The translations under genes were made by a program, and so were the position numbers. From Owenia fusiformis (taxonomy: Eukaryota; Annelida; Polychaeta; Sabellida; Oweniidae): a stretch of 64,000 bases of DNA. The stretch lies in NCBI GenBank assembly GCA_903813345.2, contig CAIIXF020000010.1:1667169-1731168 (forward strand). The letters are read 5' to 3'. This document shows positions 22,715 through 32,452 of the stretch, in pieces. The notes under the pieces are model-generated. The model did no database searches. It had not been told where the DNA came from and worked only from the letters and a program-made list of their open reading frames with translations. Position 1 is the stretch's first letter. Each line of letters begins with the position of its first letter.

Positions 22715-23218
22715 CTGTAGATTGGGTTAATTTGGCACCCGCTTTAATTTGGCGAATTTGGCGAAATTGAAAAATTCGCCAATATAAATCTTCGCCAAAA
22801 TTTAAAATAAATCCCAAGGAATTATCTAGGGTATTTCGTCCAGTGTATTTAGGTAACTTTCGGTCTCCAAAAATATGAAAATATGTATCTCATAAATTGG
22901 CTCAGAACTGGTCAGTCACTCATTAATACTCAGGGAAAAACTAGAAGGAAAATTGCGGTATAGTAGCAGCATCGATTGAGGTGCAAAATGTAAAGGATGA
23001 TCTTACAAAAATATACAAACGTGGTGAATATCGCCAGTGGTCCTCAAAATAAAAAATGAACATAGCCAAACATGCCCATTTACATGGTAATTCGCAAACA
23101 GTGCATAAGTAAGTTTTAATTTCTTTTTTTTGCATATCCGCCAAATTAAATAGCCGCCAATATGCCAAAAATGGCAAAATCGCCAAATTAAGTAGCGCCA
23201 AATTAACCCAATCTACAG
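22715..23218. mobile_element. 504-bp MITE with TA target duplication
   Basis: The terminal inverted repeats begin CTGTAGATTGGGTTAATTTG and end with the exact reverse complement, continuing through GC. TA flanks both sides (22713-22714 and 23219-23220), as for Tc1/mariner-type elements. The subterminal parts carry many copies of TTTGGCG in both orientations. No internal ORF looks coding. Confidence 0.85.
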
Positions 23219-23220
23219 TA

Positions 23221-24350
23221 GTCGGTTTCTTTTCCCTGGATAAAGTTCAATTTTTAGAAGAGAACAGCGTCTCAGAATGAGCTAACGCAAAGTACTTGAT
23301 TCCATACTGTTAGTGGGACTTTGGAATATATTGCACTATATAACACCTAAAAATTAATACATTTTAGTGGATTTAATTTCAGAACCATTATTATTCTGTT
23401 TTGTCATGTTCAGGGTAAAATAAATAGAGCTATGAAAGAGCAACGTGTAATAAAATGCAGTTAATTCCATGTCTTTGACAGGTTCCCCTACTTGCAGAGG
23501 TAGCATTAAAATCTAAACTGTCACTGTCAAAAATTTATAAGTGCTACAAAAATAACTAAATAACTGTGGCTTCACAGACTACAGATCAGATGTGGGGTGA
23601 AGGCAGGTGTGTGAAGGGATAATGTAGGACTTTAGATGGGGTTCAGGTTGTGACTTCTCCTGGCGCTTCTTGTTGAGCCACATGTCATTCATGTAGTATT
23701 TCCTGGGTCATTCTTGCAGAATGCGAATTTCCCAAAATATGCCCAAACCCATTTCTTTTGGTTTTGGTCCTCCCACATAAGGATCACTCATTTGGTTCAT
23801 TAGTCCTATTGTACTTCTTGGGAGGCTCTTCATCCACACCTGGTCTCTTTGGGTTGTACATCGTAGTGTATGGCACTTATGGTGATGGTGGTTGTGACAT
23901 TAAGTTGTTTTTTAAGGTTATTTTATTTCCATATTTGAATCATATAAACATACAGTAATACATGAATATGGAGAAACAAGCCTACGTTTCCACATTATTG
24001 GCTTGTGAAAATACATTTTATACAGTGGATATTTACACAGACAATAGTAGTCATAATTTACATAAATGCAGTGTTCAGATGGGATGAAGATGGGTGATGA
24101 TGTTATGAAATCTGGCAAGGTACAGAAGCTATGACACTGGTTTCACAATATTTTGTTAATAAAATCTGATGTTAGATTTATAAGTATAGTTCTTTATCGC
24201 CAAGTAAAATCATGTCAACCTTGTCATATTTACATTTACTGGAGAAAAGTTTGTGACATTAAGTTTAGTGATGAGTTCATGCTGTATTTAGTCGACCCAG
24301 ACATTGTGCAAATTGTTGATTAATCACGAGTCATGTCATCTTGAGTTATA
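23221..24350. other. No gene seen
   Basis: A/T-rich, no supported coding or repeat structure. TCCTCCCACATAAGG at about 23768 echoes CCTCCCACACAGGGG at about 22619, so it may be old repeat sequence. Confidence 0.35.
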
Positions 24351-24356
24351 TCACCA

Positions 24357-24668
24357 TGTATTACATACCTAGCGAAGCATTTGTATGGAAGTCAATGGGA
24401 AAGTTAGCGAGCTATATCCACCGATATAGCCCGATTACCCTGATATAGCCCGCTTACCTCGTTTTGATATTAGATTTCTTTAATAACCATGATAATATCA
24501 TGACGTCACGTCATTGATACAAAGTAACCATGGAAACAAAGGCATGTAATACATCAGTTATGTCACTATGACGTGAAATATGCCTTCGTTCTTGCCCAAA
24601 TATAGAGCCTCCCAAGGTCGGCCTATATTGGGAGAACTCAGGCATATTTCACGTCATAGTGACATAAC
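24357..24668. repeat. Two adjacent palindromes, one with 29-bp perfect arms
   Basis: The second palindrome has arms at 24557-24585 and 24640-24668 (starting GTTATGTCACTATGACGTGA), perfectly complementary over 29 bp. An inner stem (CCCAAATATAG/CTATATTGGG) continues the fold. The first palindrome pairs TGTATTACATACC (24357) with GGCATGTAATACA (24541). Both resemble palindromic MITEs. The arms contain ATGACGTGA, close to a CRE/ATF site. Confidence 0.8.
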
Positions 24669-24949
24669 CTCTAAAAATATTATATGTAATTCCTCATAAT
24701 TTTGCTGATGGTTGATAAATCCTGCTCAAATTCTCTTCCACGTGTCATTGGTTATTCAATTAACCTCAGCTAATTTCCACTTTCATTCAAATAATAAATT
24801 ATAATATACAATCCCTCAAGTATCTTATATGCCCTTGTTTAATCCTAGTGAACTATTCTTCCTCCTGTCTACATGTATTAAATCAACCTCATATTGTTTC
24901 TACTTGCATGGGAATATATCACTTTTTATATATGTACCCCTGGCATAAA

Positions 24950-25735
24950 TATTGCATGTAATTCCACATTGCATCTGTTCCATCATATTTCTGCTGTATG
25001 TTTTTGACATTCTGATCACTCATTCCATACATCCTGAAATAAGCAACATAATAAAGTTATTCCATCTTGTATCATCAAATCCTTGTGTAATAGTATGGTC
25101 ATTGTGCAAGCCATCCTGTATCATTGATTATTATTGTTACATATGTTTTTCTATTTTTTAATCAGCGAATATATGTGTATATGAATCCTGGTGAAGTATT
25201 GTGGTAATTCCACATGCAATCTGTTTTTCCATCTATTCCCTGTGGCATCTGTTATTCCATCATATTCTATCTCTATGTTTTTGACATGCTGATTACTGAT
25301 TCCATACATCCTGAAATAAGCAACAGAGAAAGTTCAGTGGTGACATTACTTGCTGTGGCAGGGTAGTCAATGGGAGATTAAAAATTTGGGTTCAAGATAA
25401 AAATTTCATTTCAAGAGATGTTCGATGTTATGATTTCTGAACACAAGATAAAGTATGGCTGACTTAGAACTGATTTATTATGCATAGAGTCTGACCTCAT
25501 TTATGACGCAACATTAAAGCCTAATGTTTGTAGTATATAATTAACATTATAGGTCTTAGGTTGAGAACACTTCATATAATTTATATGGAATGTCCATCAC
25601 ATGTTTCACATATCAAAATGTATTTGTGTATTGTCAGTATACTTGTATACATAAAACTAGTATATCAATTGAATGAGAACAATCAATGTCAGCAATCTTA
25701 ATCTTAATCAATGTCAGCAATCTTAATCTTAATCA
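24950..25735. repeat. Diverged duplication and 25-bp tandem repeat
   Basis: The segment 24960-25050 recurs at 25240-25325 (shared TTCCATACATCCTGAAATAA). At 25683-25740 a 25-bp unit (AATGTCAGCAATCTTAATCT type) is repeated about 2.4 times. Confidence 0.7.
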
Positions 25736-27258
25736 ATGTTAGCAATATCTGGCAGGCTTTTTAGCAACCATACCAGATCTTGAGCATGTCTGACTCTAGT
25801 TGGTAACAATTCCATTCCTGGTTGAGGCACATTCACCTCCTTTACCGGGTTAGATTGTTTACTGTGATCACCAATGTCAGGAGAAATATCAGAACTACTA
25901 CTAGGACTGGCAACAGTAGGGGCAGGGATTTCCATGGGAAATGGAATAGGACTGAGATCGATTTTGAAAAGAATGGATTTGTTACCTACCCTGAGCTCTT
26001 TGAACCACCCTGGTACTTGATCATTGATATTTGTAATATCGGCCATATTGTCAATGTCAGCATAATCATTCAGCGGTGACGTCTGGTCACTCTGGCTGTA
26101 ATCTGGAATGGGTGAAGCTTGTGAGTCATAATCATCTCAAGCTTGAGTGTGCACATGCGATTCTAAGATACGGTCTGGTCAACCTGGATCATTAGGATCA
26201 TTAGGAATGATGACTTCTGACAAGAAAACATAGTCCTCTTGAGCATTTACGGACTCAGATTCGATCTAATGCTTATTCCGTGAGCTTTTACTGACAGGTT
26301 TCATAGTCCCTCCTTTTGTTTTACGGCAAGCTCTTTTGAAATGTCCCATGCCTTTGCAAGCTGAGCACTGTTTGCCTTGAACATTACATTGCCCATGAGA
26401 ATGTCTACGAAGGCAATTTCCACATTCCTGAACATCATGTGAAGTTGACATTTTTTCTTGTGAAATTTTACTCACGGGTCTGCTTTCGTGGATTTTTTGC
26501 GGGCTTTTATAGTGTCAATGGGTTGAACAGTGTCGTGCAAAGCCTCACAAATCCTGGCCATCTTGATACACCTGTGTAGGGTTAATTTAGAGTAATCCAT
26601 TAACTTGTTTTATTCTGCAATTCCAAATTCGACATCCCGTTAATGAATTGGTAATCATTCAATCTTGTGCTGTAAGTCCTGAGAATCTCTAGCACAGATG
26701 TAATGACCATAGTGGATGCACTATTTGGCAATTTGACAACCTGATACATCTCAAATTTAGTTGACCTGTCTGTAAACAGAATTTGTATTTGCAGTTTCAA
26801 AGCAACTCCTGTCAAAGTTGCAATGATGGGGGGGAACTTTGTAGAAATTACCAAGTTCCTTATGGGTGATAACTAATCCCGACTGGAAACATGATCCAAT
26901 ATGCTCTTCAAATCTTCTGGGGCATCCAGCGTTATTGGCAACCAATGCTCCAAAATGGATAGTTTAAGTATGTTGACTGAATATGTGTGGTCTCTGGCCA
27001 GTGAATTCCAATTGTGTAACTTCATATTTAGGTGAATCTTGATCTTTGTAGTCTTTGTTCAACTAAGTGGGCTGTGGGTGGTGGCTGTGCGTTATCCCCT
27101 TGTGCAATAGTGGGTGCAATGTTCTTCGGATGACTAGAGGGTAGGTCTACACTTTGTCTCAAAGGACCTTCAAAGTCTAGTCTACGTTTCATCATAGCAA
27201 TGTTGAGGTCAGGATATACATATATGCCTTTGGCACTTTCCTTGGCTTTGCTGTCCAT
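25729..27258 (-). pseudogene. Retrotransposon gag fragments with zinc knuckles
   Basis: At 26475-26266 the - strand reads CGNCLRRHSHGQCNVQGKQC followed by SACKGMGHFKRACRK: a C-x2-C-x4-H-x4-C-like knuckle, then a CCHC knuckle (C-x2-C-x4-H-x4-C), as in Ty3/Gypsy nucleocapsid regions. Upstream frames (27258-27028 and 26945-26600) are consistent with a decayed gag. The downstream frame (26046-25729; WFKELRVGNKSILFKIDLS) has no recognised domain. Stops separate the pieces, and no protease or RT follows. Confidence 0.6.
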
Positions 27259-27259
27259 T

Positions 27260-28000
27260 TATCTGATGCAGCTGAATAAGCTCTAGAGTACCTGGAATTA
27301 AAAATGTAATAATTAAAACTTCACTATATCTACTGTATAACAGCATGCTTATGCTAAAGTGAATGTAACAAACGGAACTTTACTTCAGATCTTGAGCTGA
27401 CAGTCTTTAGAATGAAAATTTGTGTTTATATTGTGGCTCTTACATTAAAAAACAAAACAATCATCTAGGTTAAAACTAATAAATATAATCTCAATAGACT
27501 AAATGCAAGTAAAATAATCATGATTTCTGTCACTAACATTTACAATTCAGTCAAATTAATGTCATATTTGGAATCTACATGTAAAATTACATTTAAAAGT
27601 TTAGTTTTGAAAAGAGTTTATCAAATTAAAATATACTATTCTTTGATAATGTAACTTCTAGGTCGGGGAGATTCCCCATAGACCCCACGTTGAAAAACCA
27701 CAAAAAGTGAAATATCTCTTCTTGTATTGGGGAGATAATATTTTCCTTTACTGGGAATATATTAATTTGTATAACTATCAGATACTAAGGCTAATATGAA
27801 AATTGAAAAACTAGAACTGATGAATATTCGGGTTTAAGGGAACTTTGTAATATCCTGCCATGTTATTTTCCCCGAATTAGACACCTGATAACTATCTACC
27901 CGCATCTGAGTAATTGGTGCAGTATTTTTGGTAATGAGTTGCATTTTTATGTATAATATATTTTTAGCTCTGTTATCAATTTTATACCACTTACATTAAT
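27260..28000. other. No gene seen
   Basis: A/T-rich spacer with no supported coding region. Confidence 0.35.
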
Positions 28001-28004
28001 TTAC

Positions 28005-28185
28005 CATCTTTATTTCTCAATGGTTCCCGATTGCGATGCATGTTGTGATCAATAACAGCCAGCTGACATCTTGCTTTGTACCCTTCATAGCTGTAGGCAT
28101 GCCGCTTAGATGCATATGCCAAGATTACGCTGTTCACATTTTCCAAGGCACCAGTGTGTATGTGAATATGAAATTCATGTTATGT
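28005..28185 (-). pseudogene. Exon of a conserved multicopy invertebrate family (HTG...LDHN)
   Basis: The - strand reads HTGALENVNSVILAYASKRH then YSYEGYKARCQLAVIDHNMH and ends REPLRNKDG before a splice donor (G|GTAAATT, exon end 28005). The pattern HTG-x-LE-x-x-x-S-x(3)-Y-x-x-KR...Y-x-x-ARxQLAxxDHN is one I know from numerous uncharacterised invertebrate proteins that occur in repeat families. Their function is unknown to me. Only this exon was found here. Confidence 0.5.
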
Positions 28186-28439
28186 TCTATACTAGCTCAA
28201 TATTCATAAGGCATAAAACTTTAAAATCAATTCAATAAATGGTTTCTCGACCATCTAAACTTATTGTCCTATTTGTATGCATACTCCAATTTATTTCAAT
28301 GTTTAGATACTGTATAGAAAACACATGTATGTAGAAACATTGATAGCTGTGTTATACATACTGTTGGTATTATCTAGGTGTTGTTTTCTTGGAATGTCAT
28401 CTAAATATTTATCCAAGTTTTGTCAAAATTTTGATTTTT

Positions 28440-28620
28440 TCAAGGTCAAATTTCAAGTTGCTTCAAATTGACCAATGGTTTTTTAAGATCATCAACAAGT
28501 TGCTTGGAGTTCATAAATGACCTTGTATTGAGGTTTGACCTTTGACTGAACTTCTAAAGGTTAAAAACGACTCCATAAGATTGCTTGCAATCTTGTTATC
28601 TAGTTATTTTAGGTTTCAAG
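28440..28620 (+). repeat. Dispersed repeat, copy 1
   Basis: The words TTGCTTCAAATTGACCAATGG and CATAAGATTGCTTGCAATCT recur at 29945-30260 (same orientation). A related TTGGTCAATTTGAAACAAGC block lies at 55530-55660 in the opposite orientation, inside a SUGP1 intron. It is probably a MITE or SINE family. Confidence 0.55.
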
Positions 28621-28736
28621 TCTGTACTAAGCAATACAAAGTATGTCCTTAGTAGCAAGGATCTGAGTGAATGAATAGAATGCATACCATAATGAACTCA
28701 TAATCTCCAAGCTCTTGCACTCTATTAGGATCAACC

Positions 28737-29210
28737 TCAACCAATTGAGGTGTTTTCTTCAGTATGTTTGGACTGAAATCTTGTTTCAGCAATAAATGCG
28801 ATATCTGTCGATTGTATGTTAAAGTCATGTCTTACATCTTCAATGTGTTTTTTGAGGGATCTTGCATTTATATAGAATGCAGTTATAGATTTCTCATTTG
28901 AAATGTTTTCTAAATCTGTTACAGTTATTTTCATGGGGTTTTGCCTTAATCGTTCCATTTCTTGTTTCACTTCAACAGAACATTTTATGTTTGATGGGTC
29001 AAAATTGATGAGATGGAGTCCACTAAGGGAAGTGACTCTACTGCATGCTACATAATGTAGGTGTGGACCCCAAACATCCGACTTTTCCTTTCTAAAATCA
29101 GCTACTACAGATTTCATTGTGTCACCTTGTGACCTATGGAATGTTCTTGCTGTGGAGGGTCTTAGGGGAAATTGTTTACGGATTGCAGTTGTTGATCCCT
29201 TACTGCCAAA
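28737..29210 (-). pseudogene. Helitron helicase C-terminus fused to endonuclease
   Basis: The - strand reads FPLRPSTARTFHRSQGDTMK and HYVACSRVTSLSGLHLINFD, motifs V and VI of Pif1-like Helitron helicases. It continues in frame into AFYINARSLKKHIEDVRHDF and TDIAFIAETRFQSKH, the start of an apurinic-type endonuclease (N-A-R-S-L; E-T of the catalytic E-x-x). Helicase followed by endonuclease is the Helentron/Helitron2 arrangement. The endonuclease ends early at a stop (28737). Rep and the N-terminal helicase motifs were not found upstream. Confidence 0.8.
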
Positions 29211-29422
29211 GTTAAAACGTCAACAAATTGGCTGGATGGGTGGAGTAAAACTGAGAAAAAAACATAAATTAAAAACCAACTATCGACAGAGTTGATTGAT
29301 TAAATCTAAAATTTAACACAATGTTAATCATAGCACGGGGGAGATTATACAATCAAATATTTAAAAAAAACTTTATTTGTAAATTAATTTTTTAAGAAAA
29401 TTAGAACCCTAAGTTGTAAAAA

Positions 29423-29716
29423 TTAATCCATTAACTCTAACAAAGGATTAATAATCGTTGTAAACAAAACCACCTCACATTCAGCATATGCTGTCAATGT
29501 CTCCACTTCACAATTCGATGAACTTTCTCGTTTTATGCATTTGTCTGCAGAGGAATCAACCATGTAAAATGCTCCACATTTTATTTGAGCTTTAGGATCC
29601 CTGTACAACTTTGCTCGCCTCTGTTCATCCTTGTGGTTTCTCAAAATGATATCATGCTCATAACATACCTTCAACTTCTTGCCTTGATTCAGACATGCAT
29701 TTTGAGTAAGCTCATC
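29423..29716 (-). pseudogene. Unrecognised terminal exon-like frame
   Basis: A good acceptor (TTTTCTTTGTAG) precedes DELTQNACLNQGKKLKVCYE, followed by HKDEQRRAKLYRDPKAQIKC and a stop after NPLLELMD. The composition is protein-like with six Cys. The family is not recognised. It lies between the Helitron fragment and an integrase-like exon, all on the - strand. Confidence 0.3.
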
Positions 29717-29869
29717 TACAAAGAAAATAAGAAACAGTGATGAATATTGCATTTAAAAAGTGTACTTAAAAAGAGCTCAAGATAACAATAAATATATAAG
29801 TGAATTTAACCAATTTCTTGATAGGATACTTGCATCTTTCTGGCACTGAGCATACAAATTGTTTCCAAA

Positions 29870-30260
29870 CTTTTTGAGGGGAGTGTACCTTTATAATTGT
29901 TTCCAAACTTTTGGAGAGGAGTGTACTAGAATTGTTTCCAAAAGACTTCCTGTATTTTTAAGGTCAAATTTCAACTTGCTCTAAATTGACCAAACCTTTT
30001 TTTGAAAACCATCTACAAGTTATCAGGAGTTCAAATCTGACTTTAGTTTTGACCTTTGGTTGACCTTGGAAGAAACCAGGTAACCAACTTCATAACTTAC
30101 TTAGTACTATACTTAGTTACTAACTTAGTAACTTACTTAGTCAATAACTACTTAGTGACTTGCTGACTTAGAAACTGACTTAATAACCATCTGTTGACCA
30201 CATAAGGCCAAAACGCCTACGGGCCTCCATAAGATTGCTTGCAATCTTGCTTGCAATCTT
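29870..30260 (+). repeat. Short tandem GAGTGTA units and dispersed repeat, copy 2
   Basis: Three copies of ATTGTTTCCAAACTTTTTGA/GGAGTGTA lie at 29850-29945, followed by the dispersed repeat with GACCTTTGG. Then comes an ACTTAGTAACTTA microsatellite-like run (30100-30185) and the CATAAGATTGCTTGCAATCT word. Confidence 0.6.
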
Positions 30261-30275
30261 GATCTCTAGTTATAC

Positions 30276-30413
30276 CTGCTATTGTCCATCCTTTTTTATT
30301 GTCAAGTTTAACTAGCACCTTGTCACCTGTAGATAATTCTGTCAATGATTTAACTCCATGGTGAGTGTCATAGTGCACTAGGGTGACCTTTGCTCTCCTG
30401 ATAGTCTTCAAGC
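30276..30413 (-). pseudogene. Pol C-terminal (integrase tail)-like exon
   Basis: Acceptor CTTTTTAG (exon start 30413) and donor CAG|GTATAAC (end 30276) bound a 138-bp frame: RRAKVTLVHYDTHHGVKSL, TELSTGDKVLVKLDNKKGWT. The YD-x(n)-L-x-x-G-D-x-V-x-V-x(n)-W pattern resembles the region after the integrase core in Ty3/Gypsy pol proteins. The intron-like borders may be coincidental. Confidence 0.4.
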
Positions 30414-30789
30414 CTAAAAAGAATATAATGCAACAGAATACTAAAATTAATTCCACTTCCTCTAGTACAGTGTACATCACTCATAAAAAGCTTTTTGATT
30501 AGGTACATATTTTTAGAATCATTCCAAATACATTATTATCAGAGATATATGTATTGAAGCTTAAGATGTTTGCATGGATTGCAGAATATGGTACCGGAGT
30601 TTCCTGAATTTGAAAGTATTACACTTATACACCCATGGGTAAAAGTAACACAAAAGATTACAAATAAAAAAAACTTCTTTCAGTTATACCCCCAGGCCGA
30701 ATGTATGAGAAACTCCTGCAATTTAAAATTACAGTAATTTGAGGCTTAAGTTACCAAAATAATAAAGTTTTCATTCAGACTTACGTGAC

Positions 30790-31586
30790 AACTTCCAATT
30801 CACCAGATCATCGTTTGTTATACACAATGAGTCGAGCCTGTACTAGTTCTACAGATCTGGCGAATGTATAAGGATCTATGTCTTCTGCATCCTTGCACTC
30901 CTGTAGCTGTAGCTGTAGATACTCTGTAAGCATTTTTATATCCTTTGGGTCTGATATTTCACTGACCATTTTGAGTTTTCTTTGTTCCAATACTGTTCTT
31001 GCCAATTTTGACACATTGTCTGAGTTCTGAAGTTCTAGCAGTTTCTCCAAGTCCAGTGTAGCACTTTGGCTCCCATGTAGTTTCTTTGTCGTTATTCCCA
31101 TCCATTTAATCGTGACCAATCTGAAGATCGTATTGCAATTTAATTGCATTTGAGTGAGACCTCATCTCTTCAAAATCAGCAGATTCTGGGAATGCTGTTT
31201 CAAGAGCAGCTGCACATGTAGAGTCAAAATTTTCAGGACAAAGTAAATTAGCCATTGATGCGATCTGCTTTGTCTCTCAGCTCTATGAGAAATTGTGCTG
31301 CTAGCCGCATTTAAGAATTGGCGATACTATTTAGCATTTGTGTGTTATCAGAATTTCTTCTGAAAGAGTTTTCTCCCAGTGCTCCAATAATCTTGTCAGA
31401 TTTTGCAACATCTGTTATCTGGTCTCTATGCATTCTGGGAATTACATATTTATGAATATAAGCGTAGTCATTTACATCGATCCGGTTGGCCATTAGATCA
31501 GATTCCATTATCCTTGTCCCGTTGATCTTTTTTTCTTTTTTAGGCCATCTGTGTGTGCTGATGGCATTTATTTTTATCCAGTCCAA
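30790..31586 (-). pseudogene. Tyrosine-recombinase-like (Crypton-type?) pseudogene
   Basis: From 31586 the - strand reads YVIPRMHRDQITDVAKSDKI and GALGENSFRRNSDNTQM. After frameshifts come NFDSTCAAALETAFPESADF, VLEQRKLKMVSEISDPKDIK and VELVQARLIVYNKR, then a TGA (30808-30810), SGELEVV and a splice donor. Large invertebrate and fish families end the corresponding segment with ILFNRRR-x-GE-V, which resembles box I of tyrosine recombinases (G-x-R-x-x-E-x-L). The stop sits at the Arg position of that box. Assignment to Crypton-type recombinases is inference. Confidence 0.5.
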
Positions 31587-31589
31587 ACA

Positions 31590-31994
31590 CTGTCCACATG
31601 GTCCATAGTCTGAGACTATGCAAAATAAGTTTTATTTATATGAGGGCAGAAAATGAGGTCTGCTAGGAATTAATCTGGAGGAAAAGGCAAAATGGGCCTC
31701 AAATGAAAAAATCAGTTAACACTTATAATAACAATAATGATAACATATAACTCATAATAAACAGATAAATACCAGGAATTAATAAAGTGTGGAGTAACAG
31801 GTACAATAACAGTAACTGTTACTTCAATACATTGTGATATTTTATAGATGGTGGTTACTGGCACAAAAATAGAAGTCTTAATAAGGTAGTTTCTATATAG
31901 CTACATAAAAAGATAGGAGCATTGTGTATTCAATTTTCGCTTGGGCCAGACTGCTATACATTACAATGTAAAAAATCAGAAAAAGTCACTTCAT
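31590..31994. other. No gene seen
   Basis: A/T-rich spacer without supported features. Confidence 0.35.
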
Positions 31995-32452
31995 TCATGA
32001 TTTATCAAACAGTCCTTGTGTGTTTATCACATTGGACAATATTGCCAAAACAAACACGACCTTGACTACGCGCTCGGCTGTGCTGGTGGCTACGATGGAG
32101 ACTACTCCGACTGGATCTACGGCTACTGCTGCGCTGACTACTTCAGTGACTGCTACTTGACTGAGTATTGGTACACTGACACATACGACTATAGTGCCCT
32201 TTACGAGAACACTTGAAACAAATGACATATCTGCGTTAACTACAGATACTGATACGTCAAGCTGAGACTGTTCCTTAAGTGAAGATAATGTCTTATGAGA
32301 AAGTTCATGAGCCTGACATGCGGCAATACACGATTCTAATGTAAGTTTATCGTCTCTGAGAAGTCTACCCCTCAGGGTATCACTAATTAATCCACAAACT
32401 ATTCTGTCCCTGATAAGGTCATTCTAGGCCATCAGCTTCACCCCAAAATTTA

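Noticed and set aside
32016-32216. + strand ORF rich in Tyr, Asp and Cys (66 codons)
   Set aside because: It is antisense to the gag zinc-knuckle and Ser/Arg-rich region on the - strand, which has the CCHC signature.
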